Shown piece by piece: positions 32,159 to 44,200 of a DNA stretch of 64,000 nt. How positions within the stretch are numbered: the stretch's first letter is position 1; every line of letters begins with the position of its first letter. The DNA is from Ascarosepion bandense. Its lineage: Eukaryota; Mollusca; Cephalopoda; Sepiida; Sepiidae. The notes beneath the pieces were generated by a model. The model did no database searches, was not told the DNA's origin, and saw only the letters and a list, made by a program, of their open reading frames with translations. The translations under genes and the position numbers were made by a program. Where the stretch lies: positions 540,877-604,876 of the forward strand of contig JBBBDQ010001613.1 in assembly GCA_037127315.1 (NCBI GenBank), read 5' to 3'.

Positions 32159-32997
32159 CGAGGGTCATTCAATAAATAAGGTGAATTTTCCTTTACATCT
32201 TTTTCAAAGGGATTTAATTTTTTTTTTTTTTTTTGCAGATTGAAAAACACTTTGAGAGTTTTGGAGATTAACAAAGATGGCCGACCAAGAAGCATGCTCC
32301 AGGATTGAACAGAGGTCAGTTATCAATGTTTTGGTTGCTGAAGGGTGATTGAATTCATAGGAGAATGTCAACTGTGTATGGTGTCACATGTTTCAGTCAA
32401 AAATGTCTACAAGTGGGCTAAATTGTTTAAAGAAGGACAGAGCAGTGTTGACGATGAAGACAGGCATAGGAGGCCTACAGAAGTAAGGTCTCCTGAGGTG
32501 ATCGAATCAGTCAATGACCTCATTCAGTCTGACAGAAGGGTGACAGTGGATGGCATTGCAAGGACTTTGAGCCTATCTGTTAGGACAGCACACAAAATTG
32601 TCCATGATGACCTTGCCTACTAAAAGTTCAGCTGCCGGTGGGTGCCAAAGATGCTTACTGCAGAGTACAAACAACGAGCTGGGCTGGGAACTGCTCCCTC
32701 ATCCCCCTTACATCCCAGACTTTGCCCCTTGAGACTTTCATCTGTTTGGTCCCTCGAAAGCGTTCACGAGAGGCACGAAGTTTGAAAGTGACGATGAAGT
32801 CAAAAGGGCTGTGAGCGATTGGCTGAGACATTAGTCCAAAGATTTTTACACAGAGGAAATACGGAAGCTTGTGCACAGATGGGAAAAGTTGGTGACACTG
32901 CTGGAAGACTAGGTTGAAAAATAAAAAAAAGTAAGCTTCTATTTGTATTAGAAGTCCTTATACCGAAAAATTCACCTTATTTATTGAATGACCCTCG
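32159..32997 (+). mobile_element. Internally deleted mariner-family transposon with TA duplication
   Basis: Perfect terminal inverted repeats of about 31 bp starting CGAGGGTCATTCAATAAATA, flanked by TA at 32157-32158 and 32998-32999. At 839 bp it is shorter than a usual mariner of about 1.3 kb because the middle of the transposase is missing. It is followed directly by tandem copies of its own right end. Confidence 0.9.
32276..32915 (+). pseudogene. Mariner-family transposase, deleted and frameshifted
   Basis: Mariner transposase cuts and pastes the element through a DD34D catalytic domain. Here MADQEACSRIEQRSVINVL begins at 32276. After a frameshift near 32346 comes the DNA-binding region (VKNVYKWAKLFKEGQSSVDD, VTVDGIARTLSLSVRTAHKI), and then WVPKMLTAEYKQ to about 32672. 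The next residues, in another frame, are ELGWELLPHPPYIPDFAP, a stop, then DFHLFGPSKAF and the C-terminal helix region to about 32915. The first two catalytic Asp residues and all sequence between EYKQ and the PPY motif are deleted; only the third Asp remains. Non-functional. Confidence 0.88.
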
Positions 32998-33630
32998 TAG
33001 AAGTCATTATACCGAAAGATTCAACTTATTTATTGAATGACCCTCGTAGAAGTCCTTATACCGAAAAATTCAACTTATTTATTGAATGACCCTCGTAGAA
33101 GTCATTATACCGAAAGATTCAACTTATTTATTGAATGACCCTCGGAGAAGTTTTTAAACCGACAAATTCACCTTATTTAATGAATGACCCTCGTAGAAGT
33201 CCTTATACCGAAAAATTCACCTTATTTATTGAATGACCCTCGTAGAAGTCCTTATACCGAAAAATTCACCTTATTTATTGAATGACCCTCGTAGGTGTCC
33301 TTATACCGAAAAATTCACCTTATTTATTGAATGACCCTCGTAGAAGTCCTTATACCGAAAGATTCAACTTATTTATTGAATAACCCTCGTAGAAGTCCTT
33401 ATACCGAAAAATTCACCTTATTTATTGAATGACCCTCGTAGGTGTCCTTATACCGAAAAATTCACCTTATTTATTGAATGACCATCGGAGAAGTCCTCAT
33501 ACCGAAAAATTCACCTTATTTATTGAATGACCCTCGTAGGTGTCCTTATACCGAAAAATTCACCTTATTTATTGAATGACCATCGGAGAAGTTTTTAAAC
33601 CGACAAATTCACCTTATTTATTGAATGGCC
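32998..33630 (+). repeat. 49-bp tandem array derived from the mariner right end, about 13 units
   Basis: Each unit (TAGAAGTCCTTATACCGAAA, AATTCACCTTATTTATTGAA, TGACCCTCG) equals the last 49 bp of the adjacent mariner including its TIR and the TA. Variants: CATTATACC, GGTGTCC, GGAGAAGTTTTTAAACCGAC. The last unit ends TGGCCCTAATA near 33635. Confidence 0.95.
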
Positions 33631-33667
33631 CTAATATCTTTTTTGCCCTTACTGTAATAAAAAAAAA

Positions 33668-33985
33668 TCATAAAGTGTCTAAAATGCAGCTTATAATCTT
33701 CTATTTTCACAGGGATGCAAAATCGACACGAATTAAGTAACTTTACACTAACTTTCTCCAATTCCTTAATCCGTGTCGCTATCCATTTGCCCACCGTGCC
33801 TCCTCTCCACAGCTATGGGTTAGATACTTGAACGAATTGGTCCCTCTAAATGTTCTTGACCGCTCGTTTAGAAGAATGAAAATGATAAAAAAAAGCTCAA
33901 AATTTCTAAAATGCAGCTTCCAATTTTCCATTTTCACGGGGATGCGAAATGAACTCGAATTAAGTAACTTTACACTTTCTTTCTC
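33668..33985 (+). repeat. About 100-bp direct duplication
   Basis: 33668-33750 and 33880-33985 share ATAAA, TCTAAAATGCAGCTT, ATTTTCAC-GGGATGC and GAATTAAGTAACTTTACACT. The separating sequence (33755-33840) has SINE-like words (CTATCCATTTGCCCACC, AGCTATGGGTTAGATA). Confidence 0.65.
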
Positions 33986-34054
33986 AAGAGATAGTTTGAA
34001 GGGCTCTAATCGGAAGTATAAACCTATTATAAAAATAAACATATTATCCGGATG

Positions 34055-34368
34055 TACGTTGTGGTGCAGTGGATGTCTGCTCCCAACCTAAAATTGGAGA
34101 GCTGAGTTCGAATTCCAGATTAATCTGTTCTTCTCACTTACGCACAAATAACCTTGGAAAATGTATTAATCCGTCACTTCTTTCTCCAGCTATGAGTTAA
34201 ATAGCAGGGCAGATTGGGTTCTATAGCCTTGGTTGGAACCCAGTCTACCACTGAAAGTAATAGCAACCTACTGCATGAAAATCTTCTGCCTAATCACTCA
34301 TGTTTTCTTCGAGACATGATCGTCTAAGTGTGTATTACGTATGGCACTTAACTGACTGAAGCATATTA
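34055..34368 (+). mobile_element. tRNA-derived SINE, full monomer
   Basis: Head GTTGTGGTGCAGTGGATGTC and GAGTTCGAATTCC, body, 3' end CACTTAACTGACTGA. The internal stem-loop is diverged. Confidence 0.85.
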
Positions 34369-34627
34369 TTGTATCTATCGTATTTGACGTGTTGAGACAT
34401 GAACGACTAAAAATCGGCATGTACTTTCCAGACAACTAAAAACTGAGGTGATCTATCTAGACAGGGCTGTGCTTAGGTTCCCCGCAGATTCCCCGCAATT
34501 TTAGAGGGGGCGCAAGGCTTCTTGGCTCCGCAGATCTATTGTAATAAAAAAATTAACAAAATAATTATTAGGATTAACAGGAAAATTATTATCATACTTG
34601 TATATTGAAATAGACATCTATCAACTC
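34369..34627. other. Unassigned stretch
   Basis: 34480-34560 resembles 35225-35285 (GGCTCCG, GCAGATC-ATTGTAATAAAAA), so the Helitron-like copy 2 may lie inside or beside an unnamed repeat. Confidence 0.35.
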
Positions 34628-34703
34628 GTCTGTCTGTCTGTCTGTCTGTCTGTATCTGTCTCTGTCTCTGTGTGTGTGTGTGTGTGTCTGTGCGTGTGTG
34701 TGT
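34628..34703 (+). repeat. (CTGT)n/(TG)n microsatellite
   Basis: CTGT and TG repeats leading into the Helitron-like element. Confidence 0.9.
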
Positions 34704-35154
34704 GTCCGTTATCTATAGACTCCGAAACGGCTGAACCGATTTTCTTGAAAATTTACACAGTTGTACTATAAGCGTCTTTATTCTTAGCTAGGTTTTGTGT
34801 CGAGGTACCCCCGATAAATATTGAAAATCGATAATCGAAAAAAATCGGGTTATAGAAGGAGTGGTCCGATTTTAATCAAATTCGATACAATCATAGACAA
34901 AGACATAAGAAACGATATTCAGAAGTTTCACGGTTGCAGTTCTTACATTAGTGCAGAAAATTTGATATCGATACCAGGAAATCAAAATTTGACTTACATC
35001 CATTCATTTTTCTTTCAGTCTACGGTTTCGCTTTAACTGGAAACAACTATTCCTTTTTAGTCTTTCGTGCCAATGTCCAAAGAGTCTGAGCTCCAGGACC
35101 ATGGATAGTTTTAAAGCTTTCATTACACTCGAGCAACGCCGGGCTATACTGCTA

Positions 35155-35155
<1 letters not shown>
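34704..35155 (+). mobile_element. Non-autonomous Helitron/Helentron-like element, copy 2
   Basis: Same family as 17411-18057 and lacking its roughly 200-bp internal segment. The 3' end ...CGAGCAACGCCGGGCTATAC, TGCTAG is followed by T and a long (TA)n (35157-35219). Confidence 0.6.
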
Positions 35156-35219
<64 letters not shown>

Positions 35220-35221
<2 letters not shown>

Positions 35222-35937
35222 ATAGAAGCCTTCTGGGCTCCGATGAGGCTGCAGATCATTTGTAATGAAAAATAAAAAATGAACTTGACAGAGAAATAGA
35301 TTCTAGATATCTGTTTCAACATACATACAAGAACATAATATGTATAGTGAAACTTTTAGTCTAAGTTTTGACAATATATCAAACTTTCTGTAGAAAAATG
35401 CTTCTGAAATTTGGGTTTAAATTTTTTGAAAATTTCTTGAAAAAACTTGGAGAAGATTGAGAGCGGAAACGCACTGAAATGGCCGTAAAAAAAGCTAAGA
35501 AATCACCAAAAAGTAGCTAAAAGTTGCGAAAAGGTCCGTAATGTATAGCTTCAAAACGCCATTTATTGTGGGATCAGTATGTTATGGAGGGGCGCAAGTT
35601 GCATTCTGCGGTAGGGGACCCGCATATAAGACGTATTCTGCGGTGGTGGGGCGCGATGTTGCTAAGCACGGCACTGTATCCAGACGACCCAATACATTAT
35701 AGAGAGTACGCCGGTCACCAAGAGTTAAACAGTTTTCATTGAGAATCAAATAATGATGCGCTTCATGTTTGTCTAAGGCAATAGTGACGGATTCTAGAAA
35801 TATGGCAATAGGGGTTACACCTTCCTGCCAGAAACCCATATTGCTTCAGAAGAACGGCGCATGAGGAAGCGTGTCACAGAATTCTGCTCTGCATCCATCG
35901 GCATTCATTGAGGCTTACTAAACGTTTCTTCATTTTT
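35220..35937. other. Unassigned stretch
   Basis: An 85-codon minus-strand open stretch (35839-35582) has no recognised domain. Words around 35585-35660 (GGGGCGC, TTCTGCGGT) recur, suggesting an old repeat. Confidence 0.35.
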
Positions 35938-36438
35938 TTAAGTCTCATGTTCCTTCAGGACGTAGGCAATCATTGACCTCCACTTACCCCAGTCCTTTGT
36001 TGGTTTTAACGATTTTTTTCTGGATATCTCTCCCAAGCTATCCACTTGCTCAAGCCTATCAAATATGTCACACTTTCCTTTCCCTCCTCTCTCTCTCTCC
36101 TTCCCGCTATCCGCCCTGTGAGTATTAGATTCTCCAAGCCCCCTTCCTCATTATGTGTCCCAGAAACTTCAGCTCTCTCTTCCTGGAGTTAAGCGAAAGT
36201 TTTCTTTTCGTTTCCATTATCTCAAAAACTTCGTCGTTGCTCATATTCCAGTCCATGTCATCCTCAGCATCCTTCTGTAGAACAACAGTTCTGTTGCTTC
36301 GAGTCTCTCCTACATCTCTGAGGAGAACGTCCAGCATTCGCTACCATGTAGGAGGACAGATATCACATAACAATCGAATGCTCTTTTCTTTGTTTCCAAC
36401 GGAATCTTCCTGTCTCAGCACTCTGATCACTTTTCAGG
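35938..36438 (-). mobile_element. Diverged RTE-like LINE 3' fragment
   Basis: Minus strand carries NDEVFEIMETKRKLSLNSRKRELKFLGHIMRKGAWR-like sequence and the reverse complement of the 3' coding end (GGACGTAGGCAATCAT). More diverged than the 6.8- and 13.6-kb copies. Confidence 0.7.
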
Positions 36439-36506
36439 ATACCTCGACATGATGTAATGGTTAACAAGCTTGTCTCGCTAGAGTCTATTACAACTGAGCA
36501 GTGAAT

Positions 36507-36509
<3 letters not shown>

Positions 36510-36543
<34 letters not shown>

Positions 36544-36733
36544 TTGCTAATCTATTCACGTTTAAATTCATGTAGTCGGCTTATCAAGGGGACATTTAGA
36601 AGGCCCCCGGACTTTAGGAGGATGAAATTTCCTAGTCTTCTTATTAATAATATGATTAAAAAGGGCTTCCGGATAGCTATTACTAAGGAAAATCTCCTTA
36701 TATTCTCAAATTCAGAGTCCAGTCTAGTGGAAG

Positions 36734-36791
<58 letters not shown>

Positions 36792-36997
36792 TTGCTAATC
36801 TATTCACGTTTAAATTCATGTAGTCGGCTTATCAAGGGGACATTTAGAAGGCCCCCGGACTTTAGGAGGATGAAATTTCCTAGTCTTCTTATTAATAATA
36901 TGATTAAAAAGGGCTTCCGGATAGCTATTACTAAGGAAAATCTCCTTATATTCTCAAATTCAGAGTCCAGTCTAGTGGAAGAACAATATATATATAT
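36510..36997 (+). repeat. Perfect 197-bp direct duplication separated by (TA)n
   Basis: 36541-36737 and 36789-36985 are identical by eye, each preceded by a (TA)n run (36510-36540 and 36738-36788) and followed by TA. The period is 248 bp. Each copy has the same 65-codon open stretch (MLIYSRLNSCSRLIKGTF...), of unknown meaning. A (GA)n run ends the block at about 37015. Confidence 0.95.
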
Positions 36998-37080
36998 AGA
37001 GAGAGAGAGAGAGAGTGGTCCAAAAGTAGGTAGAGAGTGAATGATAACAATTATTTTGAGATTACATGTATATATATTCG

Positions 37081-39765
37081 AGCAGTTTAGCCCAGTTTCA
37101 CTCGGGTAGTTTAAGGAATAATAAGAATAAAAAAACATATGATGAATTACATAGCAAATACTTACACAGCGTCCACCCTCATCACTTTTATAGATATAGA
37201 CTAGCAGTTTAGCCTGGTTTCACTCGGGTAGTTTAAGGAATAATAAGAATAAAAAACATATGATGAATTTACATAGCAAATACCTACACAACGTCCACCC
37301 TCATCACTTTTATAGATATAGACTAGCAGTTTAGCCTGGTTTCACTCGGGTAGTTTAAGGAATAATAAGAATAAAAAAACATATGATGAATTTGCCTAGC
37401 AAATACCTACACAACGTCCACCCTCATCACTTTTATAGATATAGACTAGCAGTTTAGCCCGGTTTCACTCGGGTAGTTTAAGGAATAATAAGAATAAAAA
37501 ACATATGATGAATTTACATAGCAAATACCTACACAACGTCCACCCTCATCACTTTTATAGATATGACGCAGTTTAGCCCGGTTTCACTCGGGTAGTTTAA
37601 GGAATAATAAGAATAAAAAAACATATGATGAATTTACATAGCAAATACTTACACAACGTCCACCCTCATCACTTTTATAGATATAGACTAGCAGTTTAGC
37701 CCGGTTCACTCGGGTAGTTTAAGGAATAATAAGAATAAAAAAACATATGATGAATTTACATAGCAAATACTTACACAACGTCACCCTCATCACTTTTATA
37801 GATATAGACTAGCAGTTTAGCCCGGTTTCACTCGGGTAGTTTAAGGAATAATAAGAATAAAAAAAACATATGATGAATTTACATAGCAAATACTTACACA
37901 ACGTCCACCCTCATCACTTTTATAGATATAGACTAGCAGTTTAGCCTGGTTTCACTCGGGTAGTTTAAGGAATAATAAGAATAAAAAACATATGATGAAT
38001 TTACATAGCAAATACCTACACAACGTCCACCCTCATCACTTTTATAGATATAGACTAGCAGTTTAGCCTGGTTTCACTCGGGTAGTTTAAGGAATAATAA
38101 GAATAAAAAAACATATGATGAATTTACATAGCAAATACCTACACAACGTCCACCCTCATCACTTTTATAGATAGACTGAGTTTAGCCCGGTTTCACTCGG
38201 GTAGTTTAAGGAATAATAAGAATAAAAAACATATGATGAATTTACATAGCAAATACCTACACAACGTCCACCCTCATCACTTTTATAGATATATAGACTA
38301 GCAGTTTAGCCTGGTTTCACTCGGGTAGTTTAAGGAATAATAAGAATAAAAAACATATGATGAATTTACATAGCAAATACTTACACAACGTCCACCCTCA
38401 TCACTTTTATAGATATAGACTAGCAGTTTAGCCTGGTTTCACTCGGGTAGTTTAAGGAATAATAAGAATAAAAAAACATATGATGAATTTACATAGCAAA
38501 TACTTACACAACGTCCACCCTCATCACTTTTATAGATATAGACTAGCAGTTTAGCCCGGTTTCACTCGGGTAGTTTAAGGAATAATAAGAATAAAAACAT
38601 ATGATGAATTTACATAGCAAATACTTACACAACGTCCCACCCTCATCACTTTTATAGATATAGACTAGCAGTTTAGCCCGGTTTCACTCGGGTAGTTTAA
38701 GGAATAATAGAGCCAAAAAACATATGATGAATTTACATAGCAAATACTTACACAACGTCCACCCTCATCACTTTTATAGATATAGACTAGCAGTTTAGCC
38801 CGGTTTCACTCGGGTAGTTAAGGAATAATAAGAATAAACATATGATGAATTTACATAGCAAATACTTACACAACGTCCACCCTCATCACTTTTATAGATA
38901 TAGACTAGCAGTTTAGCCTGGTTTCACTCGGGTAGTTTAAGGAATAATAAGAATAAAAAAACATATGATGAATTTACATAGCAAATACTTACACAATGCA
39001 CCCTCATCACTTTTATAGATATAGACTAGCAGTTTAGCCCGGTTTTCACTCGGGTAGTTTAAAGAATAATAAGAATAAAAAACATATGATGAATTTACAT
39101 AGCAAATACCTACACAACGTCCACCCTCATCACTTTTATAGATATAGACTAGCAGTTTAGCCCGGTTTCACTCGGGTAGTTTAAGGAATAATAAGAATAA
39201 AACATAGTGAATTTACATAGCAAATACCTACACAACGTCCACCCTCATCACTTTTATAGATATAGACTAGCAGTTTAGCCTGGTTTCACTCGGGTAGTTT
39301 AAGGAATAATAAGAATAAAAAAAACATATGATGAATTTACATAGCAAATACTTACAACGTCCACCCTCATCACTTTTATAGATATAGACTAGCAGTTTAG
39401 CCCGGTTTCACTCGGGTAGTTTAAGGAATAATAAGAATAAAAAACATATGATGAATTTACATAGCAAGTACCTACACAACGTCCACCCTCATCACTTTTA
39501 TAGATATAGACGCGAGTTTAGCCCGGTTTCACTCGGGTAGTTTTAAGGAATAATAAGAATAAAAAACATATGATGAATTTATATAACTTAAATACCTACA
39601 CAACGTCCACCCTCATCACTTTTATAGATATAGACTAGCAGTTTCAGCCCGGTTCCACTCGGGTAGTTTAAGGAATAATAAAATAAAAAAAAACTTATGA
39701 TGAATTTACATAGCAAATACTTACACAACGTCTAACCTTGACACTTTTATATAAATATAAATAAC
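37081..39765 (+). repeat. 122-bp satellite, about 22 monomers
   Basis: Consensus begins AGACTAGCAGTTTAGCCCGG and contains CGGGTAGTTTAAGGAATAAT and CGTCCACCCTCATCACTTTT. Within it CCCGGTTTCACTCGGG can form a short hairpin. Monomers are highly alike; most differences are A-run length, CCCGG/CCTGG and TACCTAC/TACTTAC, plus small indels. A diverged monomer fragment sits at 40048-40090. Confidence 0.97.
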
Positions 39766-40099
39766 AATGTAGAATGTCTCTATTAGAATAGGGTAGGAGG
39801 GGCGGGGAAACATATATAGATATAGATAATATAAAGTGGGGTGATCGATTCTATGTTATAATCATTACATAGACTGATCCCTGACTTTGTTGAGTGATAA
39901 TATATATTTTTCTACCTCTAATTTTAGCTTTCTGAAATATTTCAAGGTGTCGTTAGCGTCCTAAAATTTTGATCTACATCTGAGCGCAACTCCCGTCGAG
40001 CTAGACCGCAAAATGCAGGCGCTAAATCGAATCTATCAAATAAACAAACACTTGCACAACGTCCACCCTCGTCACTTTTATAGATATAGATTTACTAAT
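39766..40099. other. Spacer with hairpin module H and a lone satellite remnant
   Basis: 39833-39889 is hairpin module H (AAAGTGGGGTGATCGATT ... ACTGATCCCTGACTTT). 40048-40090 (GCACAACGTCCACCCTCGTC...) is an isolated piece of the 122-bp monomer. No gene. Confidence 0.55.
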
Positions 40100-40950
40100 A
40101 CAATTATCATACTGTTGTGGAGTAGTTTTCGCACTGAAAGTTATAATCGTGCTATGTCGGTTGCTAATCGACTTAACGCACCCAAAATGTTAGGAACTTG
40201 GTAATCTTCCACTGAAAGCTGACTCCTTAGTATTCGGATAACTGCCGACTAATATCAACTACCTTGTAGTTCTACTGAACTTCAATAGAACTCTAAAGAA
40301 CTCTCTAGAATTTCTTAGAACTCCATGAACTTCCCAGGAACTTCAATATTTATTGTACATATATGTACAAATGTGGCACAAGGCCTAAAACGGGGATGGG
40401 GAAGGCTGGTCATCCTCTGTCCTAATTTCACTTTGCTATTCACTTTCGTCGACCCTGACACACTTATAATAAACCTGACACCATAATACCACATTTTTAC
40501 TTACCATTCTTACCACGTCCATCATAATGCCTCAGATTCTCTATGTAGTCCTACTTAACTCCCATATGTACAATTTTCAGTGGAGGGCATGGGCAGAAAA
40601 TAACAACATTTAAAATTCCCCAATGATTTTATACAATGAAATACAATATTTACTAGAAACTAAATAAAATTGTATTTTAATAAATCCCCCCCCCTACTCT
40701 AAAACATGTGGCAGAAAAGTCAGTTCCCCGGACGTAAAATAATGCGCGGCTTTAAAAATATAATTACCACTTATCCGGTCAGCAAACACTCACACATGTA
40801 AACACCATAACAAGAACGAAAAGCACACTTGAAAAAACGAAAGACTTCCCAAGAACTTCTCGAGGTAATTCCCTGTTAACTTTTATTAATATCGGAGGTA
40901 GAGTGTCCATTATCTGAGGAATAGGTGTGTTTCACAATAACACATACTGA
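40100..40950 (-). repeat. Dispersed leader-like repeat 'B', copy 3, inverted
   Basis: In reverse complement: 40950-40860 matches the single 55-bp unit and GTTAACAG...AAGTACTT-like end, 40860-40340 matches 12235-12730, and 40330-40100 matches 6340-6560 including the start of the 300-bp unit. This shows that those blocks belong to one family although the three copies have different block orders. Confidence 0.65.
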
Positions 40951-40989
40951 CAATTGAATTATATTGTGTACAATAAAACAAAAGCGTTT

Positions 40990-41225
40990 CATTGTATCAA
41001 CGCAGTTGCTCAAACTGTTGTCCATCACAATTTGCAAGGCTTTGAAATCTAACCCTCACGTTTCGACAAACATTTTTGTACAAATCTCTTTGTTAATTTC
41101 TTGAAATGCATCTTTCATGTAGTTTTTAAAATCACCAAAATTACTTGGTTTTCGACTATAAACTTCATCCTTGACAACCCCGCAAAAGAAGAAATCCTTT
41201 GAGAAGATGTCAGGTTGTAAATAGA
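40990..41225 (-). pseudogene. C-terminal fragment of a mariner-type transposase
   Basis: Minus strand encodes LQPDIFSKDFFFCGVVKDEV followed by YSRKPSNFGDFKNYMKDAFQ and EINKEICTKMF. After a frameshift it reads NVRVRFQSLANCDGQQFEQL. The pattern PD-(L)-x-x-x-DFFLWG-x-x-K-D-x-V-Y and the terminal F/CDGQHFE-like motif are those of DD(34-37)D mariner-type transposases. Family by recognition only. It differs from the mariner at 32159. Broken. Confidence 0.55.
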
Positions 41226-41289
41226 CAGTTATAGAAAAATATACATTAAAGGAAAAACTTATTCGCAGCAATATATTTTTAAATAAAAA

Positions 41290-44200
41290 ACTTGTAAACA
41301 TTTTCAGCTTTCTAAACATTCTCATCAAAAACATTTAATAAAAAACTAGAAGACATTTTTAGTTTACTAAAAATTTTCAGCAAAATATTTAATCTAAAAC
41401 TAGAAGACATTTGTAGTTTTCTAAAAATTCTCATCAAAACATTTAATACAAAACTAGAAGACATTTTTAGTTTTCTAAAAATTTTCAGTAGAACATTTAA
41501 ATACAAAATTAGAAGACATTTGTAGTTTCCTAAAAATTCTAAACAAAACATTTAATCTAAAACTAGAAGACATTCTTAGTTTTCTAAAAATTTTCAGTAG
41601 AACATTTAATACAAAATTAGAAGACATTTGTAGTTTCCTAGAAATTCTAAACAAAACATTTAATCTAAAACTAGAAGACATTCTTAGTTTTCTAAAAATT
41701 CTCAGCAAAACATTTAATACAAAACTAGAAGACATTTTTAGTTTTATAAACATTCTCAGCAAAACATTTAATACAAAACTAGAAGACATTTGTAGTTTTC
41801 AAAAAATTCTCAGCAAAACATTTAATACAAAGCTAGAAGACATTCTTAGTTTTCTAAAAATTCTCAGCAAAACATTTAATACAAAGCTAGAAGACATTCT
41901 TAGTTTTCTAAAAATTCTCAGCAAAACATTTAATACAAAGCTAGAAGACATTCTTAGTTTTCTAAAAATTCTCAGCAAAAGATTTAATACAAAGCTAGAA
42001 GACATTCTTAGTTTTCTAAAAATTCTCAGCAAAACATTTAATACAAAGCTAGAAGACATTCTTAGCTTTATAAACATTCTCAGCAAAACATTTAATACAA
42101 AGCTAGAAGACATTCTTAGTTTTCCAAACATTCTCAGCGAAACATTTAACACACAGCTAGAAGACATTTGTATTTTTCTAAAAATTCTCAGCAAAACATT
42201 TAATGTAAAACTAGAAAAAACTTTTTGTTTTCTAAACATTCTCAGCTAAAGATTTCATACAAAACTAGAACACATCTGTACTTTTCTAAACATTCTCAAC
42301 AGAATATTTAATCTAAAACTAGAATACATTATTAGTTTTCTAAAAATTCTCAGCAAAATATTTTATGCAAAACTAGAAAGACATTAATACTTTTCTAAGA
42401 ATACTCAACAAAACATTTCATACAAAACAAGAAGACATTTGTAGTTTTCTAAAAATTCTCAGCAAAACATTTAATCTAAAACTAGAAGAAATTTTTATTT
42501 TTCTAAACATTCTCACCAAAACATTTAATACAAAACTAGAAGACATTTTTAGTTTTCTAAAAATTCTCAGCAATACATTAAATACAAAACTAGAAGACAT
42601 TTTTAGTTTACTAAAAATTCTCAGTAAAATATTTAATACAAAAGAAGAAGACATTTGTAGTTTTCAAAAAATTCCCAGCAAAACATTTAATACAAAACCA
42701 GAAAACATCTTGAGTTTTCTAAAATGTCTCAGTAAAACATTTAATACAAAAAGAAGACATTTGTAGTTTCCTAAAAAGTCTCAACAAAACGTTTAGTCTA
42801 AAATTAGAAGACATTCTTAGTTTTCTAAAAATTATCAGTAAAACATTTAATACAAAACTAGAAGATATTTGTTGTTTTCTAAAAATTCTAGCAAAACCTT
42901 TAACACAAACCTAGAAAACATTTACAGTTTTTGAAAAATTCTCAGCAAAACTTGTAATACAAAAATAGAAGACATTTGTAGTTTTCTAAAAATTCTCAGC
43001 AAATCATTTAACACAAAAATTGAAGAGATTTCTAGATTTCTAAAAATTCTCAGCAAAATATTTAATACAAAACTAGAAGATATTTTTAGTTTTGTAAACA
43101 TTGGCAGCAAAACGTTTAATACAAAACTAGAAGAGGTTTGTGGTTTTCTAAAATTTCTCAACAAAACATTTAATCTAAAACTAGAAGACATTTTTAGTTT
43201 TCTATATGTTCTCAGCAAAACATTTAATTCAAAACTAGAAGACATTTGCAGGTCTCTAAAAATTCTCAGCAATTCATTAAATACAAACCTAGAAGAGATT
43301 TTCAGTTTTTAAAAAATTCTCAGCAAAACATTTAATACAAAACTAGAAGACATTTGCAGTTTTCTAAACATTCTCAACAAAACATTTAATCTAAAACTAG
43401 AAGACCTTTTTAGTTTTCCAGACATTTTCAGCAAAACATTTAATACAGAACTGGTAGATATTTTTAGTTTTCTAGAAATTCTCAGCAAGATATTTAATAC
43501 AAAACTAGAAGATATTTTAGTGTCCTAAACATTCTCAGAAAAACATTTAATGCAAAACTAGAAGACATTTGTAGTTTTCTAAAAATTCTGAACAAATCTT
43601 TTAATAAATGTCTAGAAGACATTTTTTAGTTTTCTAACATTCTCCATAAAACATTTAATACAAATCTAGACGACATTTACAGTTTTTTAAACATTCTCAG
43701 CAAATCATTTAATACAAAACTAGGTGACAATTTAAGTTTTCTGAAAGTTCTCAGTAAACAATTAATACAAAAGTAGAAGACATTTTAGTTTTCTAGAAAT
43801 TCTCAACAAAACATTGAATCTAAAACTAGAAGACATTTTTAGTTTACTAAAAATTCTCAGCAAAACATTTAATACAAAAGTAGAAGACATTTGTTGTTTT
43901 CTAAACATTGTCAGAAAAACATTTAATACAAAAATAGAAGATATTTGTAGATTTGTAAAAATTCTCGACAAAAAATTTAATCGGAAACTAGTAGTCATTT
44001 TTAGTTTTCTAAACATTCTCAGCGAAACATTTAATACAAAACTAGAAGTTATTTTCAATTTTCTAAAAATTCACAGAAAAACATTTAATAAAAACCAAAA
44101 GACATTTGTAGTTTTCTAAAAATTCTCAACAAAACATTTAATATAAAACTGGAAGATATTTGTAGTTTTCTAAAAAGTCACAGCAAACATTAATCTAAAA

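Noticed and set aside
34821..35036. 71-codon frame in the second Helitron-like copy
   Set aside because: The matching region of the first copy is not conserved as a frame; non-autonomous element.
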